Shown: one piece after another, positions 16,026-26,810 of the stretch
How positions within the stretch are numbered: the first letter of the stretch is position 1
Layout: every line of letters starts with the position of its first letter
Assembly (NCBI GenBank): GCA_021848385.1
Contig: JAJZUQ010000006.1
Coordinates: 28,230 to 92,229, forward strand
Direction: 5' to 3'
Length of the DNA: 64,000 nucleotides
Origin: Deltaproteobacteria bacterium
GTDB lineage: Bacteria; Desulfobacterota; Desulfuromonadia; Geobacterales; Geobacteraceae
The notes under the pieces: model-generated
What the model was told of the DNA's origin: nothing
Database searches by the model: none
Seen by the model: only the letters and a program-made list of their open reading frames with translations
Program-made: the position numbers and the translations under genes

Positions 16026-16994
16026 TCATATCGTGTCTGACGCGTGTGATGCTTCCAGATACGCAACGATTCGCTGCATGTCCGGCGGCAGGTCGGTGTC
16101 AAATTCCATGTATTCACCGCTGGTAGGGTGGAGGAAGCCGAGGGTCTTGGCGTGGAGCGCCTGGCGCCCCATTTCGCGGATGAGTGTGCGCAACTCCGGG
16201 TCGCGAATGCCGGAGAGCCGGCCGGTGCCTCCATAGGTATCGTCTCCCAGCAGAGGGTGGCCAGCCTCGGAGAGGTGGACACGGATCTGGTGGGTTCGAC
16301 CGGTCTCCAGCCGGAGCTTGAGCAGGGATACGCCGGCATAGCGTCCCAGGACCTGCCAGTGGGTCACCGCATGCTTGCCATGGCGTGCCTTGCCGGACAT
16401 CCGCTTCCGGTCCGTCGGATGCCGGCCGATGACCGATTCGATCCGTCCCTTGTCCGTCTTGGGAGAGCCGAAGATCAGGGCCAGGTAGATCCGCTTGATG
16501 GTATGTTCCTTGAACTGGTGGGCCAGTGACTGGTGGGATGCATCATGCTTGGCCACCACGATGACCCCCGAGGTGTCCTTGTCGATCCGGTGCACGATTC
16601 CGGGCCGAAGCTCCCCGCCGACACCTGACAGGTCATGACAATGGGCCAGGAGGGCGTTGACCAGGGTGCCGCTGCTGGTTCCTGCGCCGGGATGGACCAC
16701 CATGCCGGCCGGTTTGTTGATCACAATCAGGTCCCGGTCCTCGAAAAGGACGGTGAGAGGAATCTCCTCGGGCGCGGGGGTGGCAGGCACCGGCGGGGGG
16801 ATGGTGACGACGATCCGTTCTCCCCCCCTCAGCTTGACGGAAGGTTTCTGGACCGAACCCTCTACGGTCACCATGCCGGTCTCGATGAGTCGTTGTGCTG
16901 CAGCCCGGGTGATCCCGCCGGTCAGCCGCGCCACCACCTGGTCAAGGCGGGCCGGTTCACTGTCCGGTTCATAAGTGAATTCGTGTATTTCCAT
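16026..16994 (-). CDS. rluD: RluD-type 23S rRNA pseudouridine synthase
   Basis: The 322-residue enzyme has an N-terminal S4 RNA-binding domain (residues 15-65) and the RluA-family catalytic domain. The catalytic aspartate is D138 in HRIDKDTSG, and NKPAGMVVHPG and GRTHQIRVHL are also present. It isomerises uridines in helix 69 of 23S rRNA (inferred from RluD similarity; RluA/RluC specificity cannot be excluded). It lies upstream of pgeF with about 80 bases between them. Confidence 0.9.
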   Translation of the reverse strand: MEIHEFTYEPDSEPARLDQVVARLTGGITRAAAQRLIETGMVTVEGSVQKPSVKLRGGERIVVTIPPPVPATPAPEEIPLTVLFEDRDLIVINKPAGMVVHPGAGTSSGTLVNALLAHCHDLSGVGGELRPGIVHRIDKDTSGVIVVAKHDASHQSLAHQFKEHTIKRIYLALIFGSPKTDKGRIESVIGRHPTDRKRMSGKARHGKHAVTHWQVLGRYAGVSLLKLRLETGRTHQIRVHLSEAGHPLLGDDTYGGTGRLSGIRDPELRTLIREMGRQALHAKTLGFLHPTSGEYMEFDTDLPPDMQRIVAYLEASHASDTI

Positions 16995-17020
16995 GGAGAT
17001 TGTCCCGGCTTGAAATAGAA

Positions 17021-17049
17021 GAAGGCGCGATTCCCTTAACCGCGCCTTC
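17021..17049 (-). terminator. Terminator downstream of the 87-residue unknown gene
   Basis: GAAGGCGCG pairs with CGCGCCTTC around an 11 nt loop. Read on the minus strand it is followed by a T-rich stretch. It separates the small gene from rluD. Confidence 0.65.
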
Positions 17050-17073
17050 CCTGAAATGGATGTTGTTGGAGAA

Positions 17074-17337
17074 TTACCAGATGGATGACTCGATCTTGCC
17101 GGCCCGCTTGATCAGGACATCCACCACGGCGAGCTCGAAAATGTTAGAGGAAGCCAGCTGGGGTTCGACACGGGAAACGAAGTGCTGGCGACCCTCTTCC
17201 AGCTCTTCGTTCAGGATCTCGAAGATGTTGTCGTTCTTGATCCCCTGCTCCACCTTGTCCCGGTTGTAGATGGCGACATCGGAGATGATGGCCCGGGCAA
17301 GGCGTCGTGCCTGTTCCGGCTTATCGATGAGACTCAT
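17074..17337 (-). CDS. Conserved small cytosolic protein of unknown function
   Basis: The 87-residue protein is helical and charged, and includes RLARAIISDVAIYNRDKVEQGI and a region rich in Glu. The ATG at 17337 has GGAAAGG at good spacing; another ATG two codons earlier is possible. No cysteines or catalytic motifs are visible. It lies between htrA and rluD on the same strand as both. I do not recognise a family. Confidence 0.7.
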   Translation of the reverse strand: MSLIDKPEQARRLARAIISDVAIYNRDKVEQGIKNDNIFEILNEELEEGRQHFVSRVEPQLASSNIFELAVVDVLIKRAGKIESSIW

Positions 17338-17453
17338 GGACATCCTTTCCCCTGCGGGCGTCAGCCGCCCTCGAATCAGTCCTGTATCTGGCGGTCCGGG
17401 GGATTATACACCAAGTATGTTGCCGTATGCCAGTTTTTTCCTCCACGCTGTGG

Positions 17454-18881
17454 TCAGCGGATGCGAAGAGGAAAGAATATGCTCGAATCACCGCGCTGTA
17501 CCAGGAGTATCGCGCTCCCGCGCTGTTCCGCCTCTTTCATCGCCCGGCTGTAATCGGCCAGGTTGCCGACCTTTTTCTGGTTGACGGAGATAATGATGTC
17601 TCCCGGTTTAATGCCCGCCTCGGCTGCCGCGCCATCCTCCGCCACACTGCTGACGATGACACCGCTGAGGCCGCCGGCCTGTCTGTTACGGGGGAGCTCA
17701 TCCACCGTGAGGCCGAACCGTCCGGTCTGGGCCTCTGTCGAACGCGGTTTGCTTGCCGATGCGCTGTCGGCGTTGCCTGTTGTCAGGGAGACCCTGAGGG
17801 GTTTGCCATCGCGGAAGATCTCTACCTCAACCTGCTGACCGACCGGTGTCTCAGCCACGATGAGCTGGAGCTGGCGGGAATCCTTGATCTCCTTGCCGGC
17901 GAATTTGAGGATGATGTCACCACGGTGGAGTCCTGCCTTTTCGGCCGGACTGCCGGCCATGATATCGCTTATCAGCGCACCACGGGGTTTGTCGAGTTTG
18001 AACGACTGGGCGATTTCCTGGGTTACGGGCTGAATCGCCACGCCGAGCCAGCCGCGCGTCACGCTCCCTTTCTTGATGAGTTGCGCCACCACCTGTTTGG
18101 CCATGTTGACCGGGATGGCGAATCCGATCCCCTGACCCGCAGCCACGATTGCGGTGTTGATGCCGATTACCTCACCGTAGATGTTGAGGAGAGGACCCCC
18201 CGAATTGCCTGGATTGATGGAGGCGTCGGTCTGGATGAAGTCCTCGTAGGCCTCGATTCCCATGTTGGAGCGGCCGGTGGCTGAGACCACCCCGACGGTG
18301 ACGGTCCGGTCAAGTCCGAACGGGTTGCCGATGGCGATGGCCCACTGTCCCACCTGGAGTTTGCTCGAGTCGCCCAGCACCGCGGCCGGAAGCGGGTTTT
18401 TGGCGTTGATCTTTATGACGGCGATGTCGGTCTTGGGATCGCTCCCCACCACCTTGCCACTGTATTCCTCTTCGTTGGAGAGTTTGACCTTGATGCTTTC
18501 GGCGTCGCGCACTACATGGTCGTTGGTGATGATATAACCTTCCTTGTTGATGATGAAACCGGAACCGAGGCTGTTCTCCCGGCGGTACTGGGGCTTGGGC
18601 TGGCGCTCGTCAAAGAAATCGTCGAAGAAGGGGGAGAATTCGAAGAGCGGCTGGACGAGTTTTTTCTTGCTGACAGTGGAGATGTTGACCACCGACGGAT
18701 TGACCGCCTTGACCACGTTGGAGAATGCCTGCTGGCTTGCCAGGATATCCTTGGAAACCTCCTTGACCGGGGCTTCGGCCTGGCGTGACGATTCGGAAAA
18801 GAGAGGGGTCTCTTTCTTTTTGCAGGCAGCCAGCGGGAGCACAAGCAGCAACAGACAGATCGACATGCGGGACCAGTTCAT
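17454..18881 (-). CDS. HtrA/DegP-family periplasmic serine protease, lipoprotein-anchored
   Basis: The 475-residue protease begins with a lipoprotein signal (LPLAAC, Cys20). The trypsin-like triad is visible as H122 (TNDHVV), D152 (KTDIAV) and S228 (GNSGGP). Two PDZ domains follow at about residues 280-370 and 385-470. DegP-type proteins degrade or refold misfolded envelope proteins. The lipobox replaces the plain signal peptide of E. coli DegP, so this version should be membrane-tethered. The ATG at 18881 follows GAGG; the frame is open far upstream but that part is not protease-like. It is divergent from the XRE-cupin regulator. Confidence 0.92.
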   Translation of the reverse strand: MNWSRMSICLLLLVLPLAACKKKETPLFSESSRQAEAPVKEVSKDILASQQAFSNVVKAVNPSVVNISTVSKKKLVQPLFEFSPFFDDFFDERQPKPQYRRENSLGSGFIINKEGYIITNDHVVRDAESIKVKLSNEEEYSGKVVGSDPKTDIAVIKINAKNPLPAAVLGDSSKLQVGQWAIAIGNPFGLDRTVTVGVVSATGRSNMGIEAYEDFIQTDASINPGNSGGPLLNIYGEVIGINTAIVAAGQGIGFAIPVNMAKQVVAQLIKKGSVTRGWLGVAIQPVTQEIAQSFKLDKPRGALISDIMAGSPAEKAGLHRGDIILKFAGKEIKDSRQLQLIVAETPVGQQVEVEIFRDGKPLRVSLTTGNADSASASKPRSTEAQTGRFGLTVDELPRNRQAGGLSGVIVSSVAEDGAAAEAGIKPGDIIISVNQKKVGNLADYSRAMKEAEQRGSAILLVQRGDSSIFFPLRIR

Positions 18882-19069
18882 GATAAAACCTCGTGAATAC
18901 GTTGTGTTACGTCGGCTTTTTGAAAGGTTAGCCAAAATCTGCTGCAATGTCAATCCGCATTTGAGGCAGGGGTGAAAATCGCCCTTGACGTTGGGGCCCC
19001 TTTTGCATATACCTGAATTCTGAAGTCTTCTAGAGCAAGGAGTCTCTTGCCACATACAAGGAGCCGGGT

Positions 19070-19660
19070 GTGACGGATATTAAAACTGAACTGAAGGATC
19101 TGCGGCTGGGGGAAAAGATCAGGAGGCTCCGCCAGGAGCGGCGCTTTACCCTGCAGGAACTGTCCGAACTGTCGGGGCTTTCCAAGCCGCTTCTGTCCCA
19201 GATCGAAAACGACCAGGTGATGCCCCCCCTTGCAACCCTCCTGCGGATTGCAAAGGGGCTCAGGGTGGGGATTCACTATTTCTTCGAGGAAGAGGGGGAC
19301 CGGCAGAAATATGTTCTCGTCCGCGGAGAGCAGGTGGCGGCAACGCCGCGCCGCCCCAACAGCGATGTCACCGGCGGCTACCTGTACCGGACCCTTGCCC
19401 CCGGAATCCGCCAGAAACACATGGAGCCGTTCCTTGTGGAGTTCGAACTTACCACCTGGGATGACAGCCACTTCTACCGGCACGAGGGTGAGGAGTTCCT
19501 CTACATCGTTGAGGGTGAATTGGAGTTTCATTTCGGCAGCGAGATCATGCGCCTCCTGCCGGGGGACAGTGTCTACTACGATTCGTCGGAGCCCCATGGC
19601 TACCTCTCGGTGGGTGAGGTACGGGCAAAGGCGGTGGCGGTGCTTTATTCGAAGGGATGA
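19070..19660 (+). CDS. XRE-family regulator with C-terminal cupin domain
   Basis: The 196-residue protein has a helix-turn-helix at about residues 14-68 (LGEKIRRLRQERRFTLQELS, then SGLSKPLLSQIEN) and a cupin sensor domain at 115-190, with HEGEEFLYIVEGELEF and LLPGDSVYYDSSEPHGY metal-box motifs. Relatives such as PuuR or SutR repress metabolic genes in response to a small ligand. It starts at a GTG and is divergent from htrA, which it could regulate, though no operator was identified. Confidence 0.88.
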   Translation: MTDIKTELKDLRLGEKIRRLRQERRFTLQELSELSGLSKPLLSQIENDQVMPPLATLLRIAKGLRVGIHYFFEEEGDRQKYVLVRGEQVAATPRRPNSDVTGGYLYRTLAPGIRQKHMEPFLVEFELTTWDDSHFYRHEGEEFLYIVEGELEFHFGSEIMRLLPGDSVYYDSSEPHGYLSVGEVRAKAVAVLYSKG

Positions 19661-19716
19661 GGCAGGGACCGGGGATTGGTGAAAAGTGAAAAGGGGTGGC
19701 GCAGGCCGCCCCTCTT

Positions 19717-20037
19717 TTATTTTCTGCGCCCCAGAATGGCGGTGAACTCCTTGATGATCTGCAGTTCTTTCGGTCCGGGGTCAGTGAAGCGGAGTCCCAT
19801 GCCGGCGGTCGGCTCCAGTTGGCTCCAGACCACCTCTGCTGTGATACTGACCGGTGCCGCATCCTTGGGGGTGAAAAACTGAAGCGTGACGACACGTCCA
19901 ACCGGGAACGGTTCATCGGTGTTGATGCAGACCCCCCCCTCGGACAGGTCGAAGGTATGGAAACAGGAGGCGCTGTCCATTTCCACCAGCCAGCATCCAA
20001 CCTGTACTGCTATCCGCTTGCACGCCCGCTCTTCCAC
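19717..20037 (-). CDS. PilZ-domain protein
   Basis: The 106-residue protein is essentially one PilZ domain. The cyclic di-GMP-binding motifs are present: a basic ACKRIAV stretch near the N-terminus corresponding to RxxxR (its first Arg replaced or shifted), and DLSEGGVCI corresponding to D/NxSxxG. It starts at a GTG three bases past the stop of the gene upstream, so the two are cotranscribed. With two GGDEF proteins in this window it is a plausible cyclic di-GMP effector; the partner is unknown. Confidence 0.82.
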   Translation of the reverse strand: MEERACKRIAVQVGCWLVEMDSASCFHTFDLSEGGVCINTDEPFPVGRVVTLQFFTPKDAAPVSITAEVVWSQLEPTAGMGLRFTDPGPKELQIIKEFTAILGRRK

Positions 20038-20040
20038 GCT

Positions 20041-20232
20041 TTAGATCTCTTCGCAGTCGGCCGGGTCCCAGCTGTCCAACTGGCCGTTTTCCAGCTTCAC
20101 CTGGATGGTGCCACCTTCAATGGTGCAGCCGAAGGAGAGACCTGTTTCGCCGGTCTTGAGGTTTTTCAGGCGGACCGGTTCGTCCTTGCGCTCAGTCCGG
20201 TTACATACGGCAACATGCTCGGATTCTTTCAT
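20041..20232 (-). CDS. Small conserved protein upstream of the PilZ gene
   Basis: The 63-residue protein includes RLKNLKTGETGLSFGCTIEGGTIQ-type beta-rich sequence and ends DSWDPADCEEI. The ATG at 20232 has AAGGAG nine bases upstream. It is cotranscribed with the PilZ protein at a three-base gap. No function is recognised; the strand-rich sequence suggests a small beta domain. Confidence 0.65.
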   Translation of the reverse strand: MKESEHVAVCNRTERKDEPVRLKNLKTGETGLSFGCTIEGGTIQVKLENGQLDSWDPADCEEI

Positions 20233-20324
20233 GGGGTGTCTCCTTTTGACCATTTCTCCAGAAATAGTAGCACGGCACCGGGGCAATGCAAGCACGGGCA
20301 CGGCATGCCGTACCCACTGCGGAA

Positions 20325-20918
20325 TTATATCTCCTCCCCGCTTTGCACCTGCACTTTGACCACCTGGACACAGCGGTTTCCAGTCAGTTCCCGGTAGAGC
20401 CGGGAGAGGAATCGGACAGTCACCAGTTTGTGGATGGACGCCTGGGTCATGCGGTAGAGCCATTTGCGGAGTGGCGAGGGGTTGCTGCTGCCGAGAAGGA
20501 GAGGGGAGTAGTCGCTGAGCCGGAGGGTCACCTTGATGCCGTCAGGGGTGGGTTCAGCGAGGAAGGCCAGCTCCCCCCGCCCGCACTGGTCTCTCTGGAC
20601 GAGCACCCCTCCGCGGATGGCGAGGGTAAGGATATCGTCTCCCTGGCGGAGGGGCGGATTGAAGCGAAGGAGAGCACAGGTCGTCCCGAGGAGCCGGAAT
20701 TCGATCCCTGTCTCGGTCCGGGCCGGCCGGATCAGACCGAGGGTGAAGCGGCGGATGTGGACAAGATACCTCTCCAGCAACGCGACGGGGGTCAGCAGGG
20801 GTGCATGGACGGCAGGCATGACCATCCACTGGATGGAAAAGACCGCGGCACCCTCCAGGAGTACCTGCTGGCAGGCGATGGCGCTTTCCGGAAGCGGTTT
20901 TGTTTCCGTTGATTCCAT
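20325..20918 (-). CDS. Conserved hypothetical protein (197 residues)
   Basis: This frame has normal codon use and is not a shadow of another gene. The sequence has hydrophobic stretches but no clear membrane helix, a VRFLSRLYRELTGNRCVQVVKV segment near the C-terminus, and no motif I recognise. It precedes the small protein and PilZ gene on the same strand with a 92-base gap that contains a 12 bp perfect palindrome (ACGGCATGCCGT at 20300-20311). Function unknown. Confidence 0.6.
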   Translation of the reverse strand: MESTETKPLPESAIACQQVLLEGAAVFSIQWMVMPAVHAPLLTPVALLERYLVHIRRFTLGLIRPARTETGIEFRLLGTTCALLRFNPPLRQGDDILTLAIRGGVLVQRDQCGRGELAFLAEPTPDGIKVTLRLSDYSPLLLGSSNPSPLRKWLYRMTQASIHKLVTVRFLSRLYRELTGNRCVQVVKVQVQSGEEI

Positions 20919-21133
20919 TGCGTTAAGGTACTATGACCGGTAGTGATCGTCAATGGAATCGGGGGAGGTCAACTTTTACTTCCACGTCTCGCCCCCTTGC
21001 TTTTCCATCGAAATGTGTACAATTAACCAGTGGCGGCGGTAAGGATAGGCCTTGCGGAAGAATAGAAAACCGCTTAGAATTACTTCACTTAATCGGATCA
21101 AATCATTTTATTCAAGTGGTCAGGGAGGAGCGC

Positions 21134-21790
21134 ATGAAGAAAAAGATCGGTGTGGTGCTTTCGGGGTGCGGGGTGTATGACGGCAGCGAGATCCATGAGG
21201 CGGTCTGCACGCTGCTTGCCATCGACAGGAACGGAGCGGAGGCGGTCTGCATGGCCCCCGACCTTGCGCTGGACGAGGTGAACCACCTGACGGGTCAAGC
21301 GACCGGCGCGAAACGGAACGTGCTGGTCGAGTCGGCCCGCATCGCCCGTGGCAAGATTCGCAATATCGCCGAGGTGAAGGCAACCGACCTGGATGCGGTC
21401 ATTTTTCCCGGTGGTTTCGGGGCGGCCAAGAACCTCTGCAACTTTGCCGTGAAGGGGGCGGACGCGACCGTCCACCCCGAAGTGGCCCGGCTGTTGCGGG
21501 AGATAGCGGCGGCGAAAAAGCCGATCGGCGCCATCTGCATTGCCCCTGCCCTGATTGCTGCCACCCTGGGGAAGGAATACAAACCGAAGGTGACCATTGG
21601 CAACGATGCGGGGACTGCCGCGGCCATCCAACAGACGGGAAGCGAGCACGTCTCGTGTCCGGTCACCGAGTTTGTGGTGGACACGGCGAACAAGATTGTT
21701 TCGACCCCCGCTTATATGCTGGCCGAGCGGATTTCCGAAACGGCCGAGGGGATCGAGAAGACGGTAAAGGCGGTCATCGGCCTGATCTGA
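21134..21790 (+). CDS. elbB: ElbB-like DJ-1/PfpI superfamily glyoxalase
   Basis: The 218-residue protein shows the ElbB pattern: VVLSGCGVYDGSEIHEAV at the N-terminus, IFPGGFGAAKNLCNFA in the middle, and the nucleophile elbow cysteine in PIGAICIAPA. ElbB relatives have glyoxalase activity and are linked to isoprenoid synthesis. The ATG at 21134 follows GGGAGGAG; the same frame is open for 67 more codons upstream but without family similarity. A possible promoter with TACAAT at 21018-21023 lies upstream. Confidence 0.88.
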   Translation: MKKKIGVVLSGCGVYDGSEIHEAVCTLLAIDRNGAEAVCMAPDLALDEVNHLTGQATGAKRNVLVESARIARGKIRNIAEVKATDLDAVIFPGGFGAAKNLCNFAVKGADATVHPEVARLLREIAAAKKPIGAICIAPALIAATLGKEYKPKVTIGNDAGTAAAIQQTGSEHVSCPVTEFVVDTANKIVSTPAYMLAERISETAEGIEKTVKAVIGLI

Positions 21791-21849
21791 ACCCGTAATG
21801 CGTCAACGGGGAACTTTGCCCGCTGTTCCGGTCAGTTATGAACTTGAAC

Positions 21850-21879
21850 TTGCCAGCCGGATGGAGGTTGGGGTAGAAT
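21850..21879 (+). promoter_or_regulatory. Promoter of the outer-membrane protein gene
   Basis: TTGCCA (21850-21855), an 18 bp spacer and TAGAAT (21874-21879). The leader to the ATG at 21925 is about 40 bases. Confidence 0.55.
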
Positions 21880-21924
21880 CCGCTTCAAATGTAAAACAAC
21901 ATTAATGTAAGAAAGGAGTACGCA

Positions 21925-22524
21925 ATGAAAAAGATCTGTTTGTTTACCTGTCTTGCACTTGTTATTGCACTGACCACCGGTACCGCCATGGCCGATTCCA
22001 TCAAGGGGAAGGTAGGGGTTACCGGCCGGCTCGGCTTTGTCGTTCCGAGTGATGGCGTTTATGCGAGCGGATCAAACCTGAACGATTACCGGTCGAATGT
22101 CGGTATCGTCTATGGCGGTGGTTTTCTCTATGGGGTCGACCAGAACTGGGCCGCTGAGCTCGACATTACCAACAGTCATTTCGACCTGGATCATTTTGGG
22201 GGTACCGGGCCCTCTGCCGATATGATCAACATCGCGATGGGGGCACAGTACCGCTTCATCCCCCAGGAAAAGCTCGTTCCCTATATCGGATTCGGACTCG
22301 ATGTCCTGGTCAACGACCTGGATGGTTTCGATGTGGACCCTACGGTTGCGGCCCACGTTTCCGGCGGTGTTGACTATTTCCTCCGCAAGAACCTTGCCCT
22401 GACTGCCGAGGCGAAAATCGTCGCCGGACAGGAGGCTGATATCAAGTACAACGGCGATAGGGTGGGCCGTTTCAGTACCACCAATTTCAACACCACCTTC
22501 GGGGTCCGTTTCTTCTTCAACTGA
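21925..22524 (+). CDS. Outer-membrane beta-barrel protein
   Basis: The 199-residue protein has a cleavable signal (residues 1-23, ending AMA) and alternating strand patterns with aromatic girdles, such as GIVYGGGFLYGVDQNWAAEL and YIGFGLDVLVND. It ends in FFFN with phenylalanine penultimate, the outer-membrane insertion signal. It resembles OmpW/OmpA-barrel families of eight strands. It has its own promoter, an AAGGAG site and a strong terminator, as expected for an abundant monocistronic porin-like protein. The transported substrate, if any, is unknown. Confidence 0.82.
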   Translation: MKKICLFTCLALVIALTTGTAMADSIKGKVGVTGRLGFVVPSDGVYASGSNLNDYRSNVGIVYGGGFLYGVDQNWAAELDITNSHFDLDHFGGTGPSADMINIAMGAQYRFIPQEKLVPYIGFGLDVLVNDLDGFDVDPTVAAHVSGGVDYFLRKNLALTAEAKIVAGQEADIKYNGDRVGRFSTTNFNTTFGVRFFFN

Positions 22525-22544
22525 GCAGACGTAGTTCCAGACTC

Positions 22545-22575
22545 AAAAAGGCGGCCTCACTGGCCGCCTTTTTTG
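22545..22575 (+). terminator. Terminator of the outer-membrane protein gene
   Basis: AAAAAGGCGGCC pairs with GGCCGCCTTTTTT around a 5 nt loop, followed by the T-run. The stem is the same as in the terminator at 23377-23404. Confidence 0.93.
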
Positions 22576-22756
22576 TCTCCTGAAGGGAACGTCCCCGTAG
22601 TTCCGAATATGTATGTATGAATTTTTTGCAGAAATGCATAAAGTTTGACCAGGATTTTGCATGTGTGCAATCGGGGAGCTGGTAGGCGTGGGCCTTTATC
22701 CTTTGCCCGGGTTGGGGAGCGAGGAGCTGCTGCCGGTGAAAAAGAGCCTTAACACA

Positions 22757-22785
22757 CTATGCATAATTTTTATGTGCAGTATAAT
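22757..22785 (+). promoter_or_regulatory. Possible promoter in an AT-rich spacer
   Basis: A perfect -10 TATAAT (22780-22785) lacks a good -35. The 22576-22913 spacer holds several ATGCATA/TGCATG-type motifs and no supportable gene. Confidence 0.4.
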
Positions 22786-22913
22786 AATCGCATACATCAT
22801 GCACCGGTGACCCCCTGTTTTCAGTCGGCACGATTTATGTAAAAGAGAAGATATCTCTTGCGGTTTCCGTCAGATAACGGAAGGCGCGACCAGCTGACAG
22901 GCGAGGTGATGAT

Positions 22914-23351
22914 ATGGATACCCGGACAATCGATGAGGCCATTGACAAGTATGTTCATGAACGGATGGAGAAGGGGAAAAAGAAGGCGGTCGAGCGGTTT
23001 CTCTCCTATGTCTACCTGCGGCACGGGGGGGAAGAATTTCGCGAGTACATGAAAAAGGTCGGAAGCCTCTCCCGCTACTACATGGACTTCCTCAGGGTGA
23101 TGGAGAATCCCTTCCGGGGACCCGAGATGGCGTGGCTCGCATCCATGCTGGTCATCGGCGCATTCAGTTGCTACCTCATGAGCGTTGATGATGAAAAGTA
23201 CGTGGGAATATGCATCTTCGCGGGGACTATCGTCCATGGGTGGGCGCTGATCCGCCTTGTGTTGAAGAAGTGGAGCGATGTCGGGGTGATGATCGCTATC
23301 TATCGGGAGATAGCGGAGATTGCCGACCACGAAATTTCAACCCCGGCTTGA
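22914..23351 (+). CDS. Two-helix membrane protein of unknown function
   Basis: The 145-residue protein has a basic amphipathic N-terminal half (KGKKKAVERFLSYVYLRHGGEEF) and two hydrophobic helices at about 73-92 and 97-116, then a charged C-terminus. GAGGTGATG precedes the ATG. It is bounded by an AT-rich leader and its own terminator, so it stands alone. I do not recognise a family. Confidence 0.65.
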   Translation: MDTRTIDEAIDKYVHERMEKGKKKAVERFLSYVYLRHGGEEFREYMKKVGSLSRYYMDFLRVMENPFRGPEMAWLASMLVIGAFSCYLMSVDDEKYVGICIFAGTIVHGWALIRLVLKKWSDVGVMIAIYREIAEIADHEISTPA

Positions 23352-23376
23352 CGGGAAAAAGAGACGCAACGCAGGG

Positions 23377-23404
23377 AAAAGGCGGCCATCTGGCCGCCTT
23401 TTTT
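23377..23404 (+). terminator. Terminator of the two-helix membrane protein gene
   Basis: AAAAGGCGGCC pairs with GGCCGCCTTTT around a 4 nt loop and is followed by T residues. Confidence 0.93.
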
Positions 23405-23460
23405 GTTTGGACGGGGGGATTAAATTTGATATAGTTGCACCTCTTTCCCATTACCATGGG

Positions 23461-23524
23461 GATTTCAGGAAGAATTACGACGAAATAGCTCTCATGTAAT
23501 CATTCCGGCAGTATTCAACTGCCG
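23461..23524. mobile_element. Family A element, truncated right half (A2)
   Basis: About 60 bases match the right end of the 182 bp element, including AAGAATTACGACGAAATA and the terminal TTCAACTGCCG. The left half and its inverted repeat are missing. It sits about 40 bases upstream of gatA. Confidence 0.7.
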
Positions 23525-23565
23525 TTTTCAGGTTGAATTGAATTTGATTCTAAGTGGAGAAAACG

Positions 23566-25021
<1,456 letters not shown>

Positions 25022-25023
<2 letters not shown>

Positions 25024-25262
25024 CAGGGATATTCAGGATAATCAGGATTAAAGGCGGGATTAACAGTCAAGGACAGGAAAACTGTCTCCTGTTTTGATTA
25101 GGACAGAAGCTGGCTTTTATCCCCCAAGTATCCGTTGGTACTTCTTTCTGCAGTATCTCGTCCGGAAGTATGGGCACCCATAAACGAATTGATTAGGTTG
25201 ATTTACAAATACAAAAAATTATGCAGGTTGGTCTCTTATCCTGAATATCCTGATTATCCAAC
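25022..25262. repeat. Family E inverted repeat pair in the gatA-gatB spacer
   Basis: The left arm (GGGATATTCAGGATAATCAGG, around 25026-25046) and the right arm (CCTGAATATCCTGATTATCC, around 25242-25261) are inverse complements and resemble the repeat at 47630-47715. The intervening sequence has no gene. The element lies in the transcribed region between gatA and gatB. Confidence 0.65.
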
Positions 25263-25326
25263 TGTTAAAAGTATTCAGGTTTTATCCCGTTCATCGTCTC
25301 CATCCTTGTTACAAAGAGGTTTTAAA

Positions 25327-26766
25327 ATGAAATACCAAGCCGTCATCGGTCTCGAAGTCCACGTCCAGCTTCTTACCAACAGCAAGATATTCTGCGGCTG
25401 TTCGACAAAATTCGGCGCCCCCCCCAACTCCCAGACCTGCCCGGTCTGTCTGGGGCTCCCCGGCGCGCTGCCGGTGCTGAACAAGAAGGTGGTGGAGTTC
25501 GCCATCCGGGCGGGGCTTGCCACGAACCACTCCATCGCGCCCCGGAGCGTCTTCGCCCGGAAGAACTACTTCTATCCCGACCTTCCCAAGGGGTACCAGA
25601 TCAGCCAGTACGAGCTCCCCATCTGCATAAACGGCCACCTGGACATCGAGGTGGAGGGGGATACCAAGAGAATCGGTATCACCCGCATCCATATGGAAGA
25701 GGACGCGGGGAAGCTGGTCCATGCGGATGTTCCCGGCGTGGGTGACGATTCCTGCGTAGACCTGAACCGGGCCTGCACGCCGCTTTTGGAGGTGGTCTCC
25801 GAACCGGACCTGCGGAGCGCCGATGAGGCGGTGGCCTATCTGAAAAAGCTCCACCAGATCGTGGTCTACCTCGGTATCTGCGACGGCAACATGGAGGAGG
25901 GGAGTTTCCGCTGTGACGCCAACGTCTCCGTGATGCCGGTGGGGTCGGCTACCTTCGGCACCCGGGCGGAGATCAAGAATGTCAACTCCTTCAAGTTCGT
26001 CAAGCAGGCGATCGAGTACGAGATCGAGCGGCAGATCGAGCTGATCGAGGATGGGGGGAAGGTGGTGCAGGAGACGAGGCTGTTCGACCCGAACAGCGGC
26101 ACCACCCGCTCCATGCGGGGCAAGGAGGAGGCCCACGACTACCGTTACTTCCCCGACCCGGACCTGGTGCCGCTGGTCATCTCCGACGACTGGGTGGAGG
26201 ACGTCCGCCTCTCCCTCCCCGAGCTTCCCGTCGCACGTCTCGCGCGCTACCAGGCGGAACTGGGGCTTCCCTTCTACGACGCGGAGGTACTGACCGCCAG
26301 CCGCGAACTGGCCGATTATTTTGAGGCGTGCCTTGCCCTCTACCCCCAGGCGAAGCCGGTGGCCAACTGGGTGATGGGGGAGGTGACCCGGGGTCTGAAC
26401 GACAGCGGGCTCGCCATCACCGCCTGCCCGGTGACGCCGGAGCTGCTGGCTGAGCTCCTGAAACTTATCGATGCGGGGACGATCTCCAACAAGATCGCCA
26501 AGACCGTCTTCGACGAGATGTGGCAGAGCGGCAAGGCGCCGGCGGCTATCGTGGAGGAGAAGGGGCTCGTCCAGGTCTCGGACACGGGGGAGATCGAGCG
26601 GATCATCGACGAAATACTCGCCGCCAACCAGGGGCAGGTGGAGGAGTTCCGCGGTGGCAAGGAGAAGGTCTTCGGCTTCTTCGTCGGCCAGGTAATGCGG
26701 GCCTCCAAGGGGAAGGCGAACCCGGCGGTGGTGAACGACCTGCTGCTGAAAAAACTCAAAGGCTGA
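25327..26766 (+). CDS. gatB: Asp-tRNA(Asn)/Glu-tRNA(Gln) amidotransferase subunit B
   Basis: The 479-residue subunit binds and phosphorylates the misacylated tRNA. The N-terminal [34 protein letters not shown] and [17 protein letters not shown] motifs are typical, as are the metal-site glutamates and the C-terminal helical YqeY-like tail (about 330-479). The ATG at 25327 follows AGAGG; the longer upstream frame is spacer. It works with GatA and GatC; a separate YqeY protein is encoded at 53813-54262. Confidence 0.95.
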   Translation: MKYQAVIGLEVHVQLLTNSKIFCGCSTKFGAPPNSQTCPVCLGLPGALPVLNKKVVEFAIRAGLATNHSIAPRSVFARKNYFYPDLPKGYQISQYELPICINGHLDIEVEGDTKRIGITRIHMEEDAGKLVHADVPGVGDDSCVDLNRACTPLLEVVSEPDLRSADEAVAYLKKLHQIVVYLGICDGNMEEGSFRCDANVSVMPVGSATFGTRAEIKNVNSFKFVKQAIEYEIERQIELIEDGGKVVQETRLFDPNSGTTRSMRGKEEAHDYRYFPDPDLVPLVISDDWVEDVRLSLPELPVARLARYQAELGLPFYDAEVLTASRELADYFEACLALYPQAKPVANWVMGEVTRGLNDSGLAITACPVTPELLAELLKLIDAGTISNKIAKTVFDEMWQSGKAPAAIVEEKGLVQVSDTGEIERIIDEILAANQGQVEEFRGGKEKVFGFFVGQVMRASKGKANPAVVNDLLLKKLKG

Positions 26767-26810
26767 TTTAACATCCACCACAGAGGCACGGATAAATAAG
26801 CAAATCGCTT

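Noticed and set aside
18882..19055. Extending HtrA 58 residues upstream
   Set aside because: The extension overlaps the divergent promoter region and has no signal peptide. The lipobox sequence begins at the ATG at 18881.
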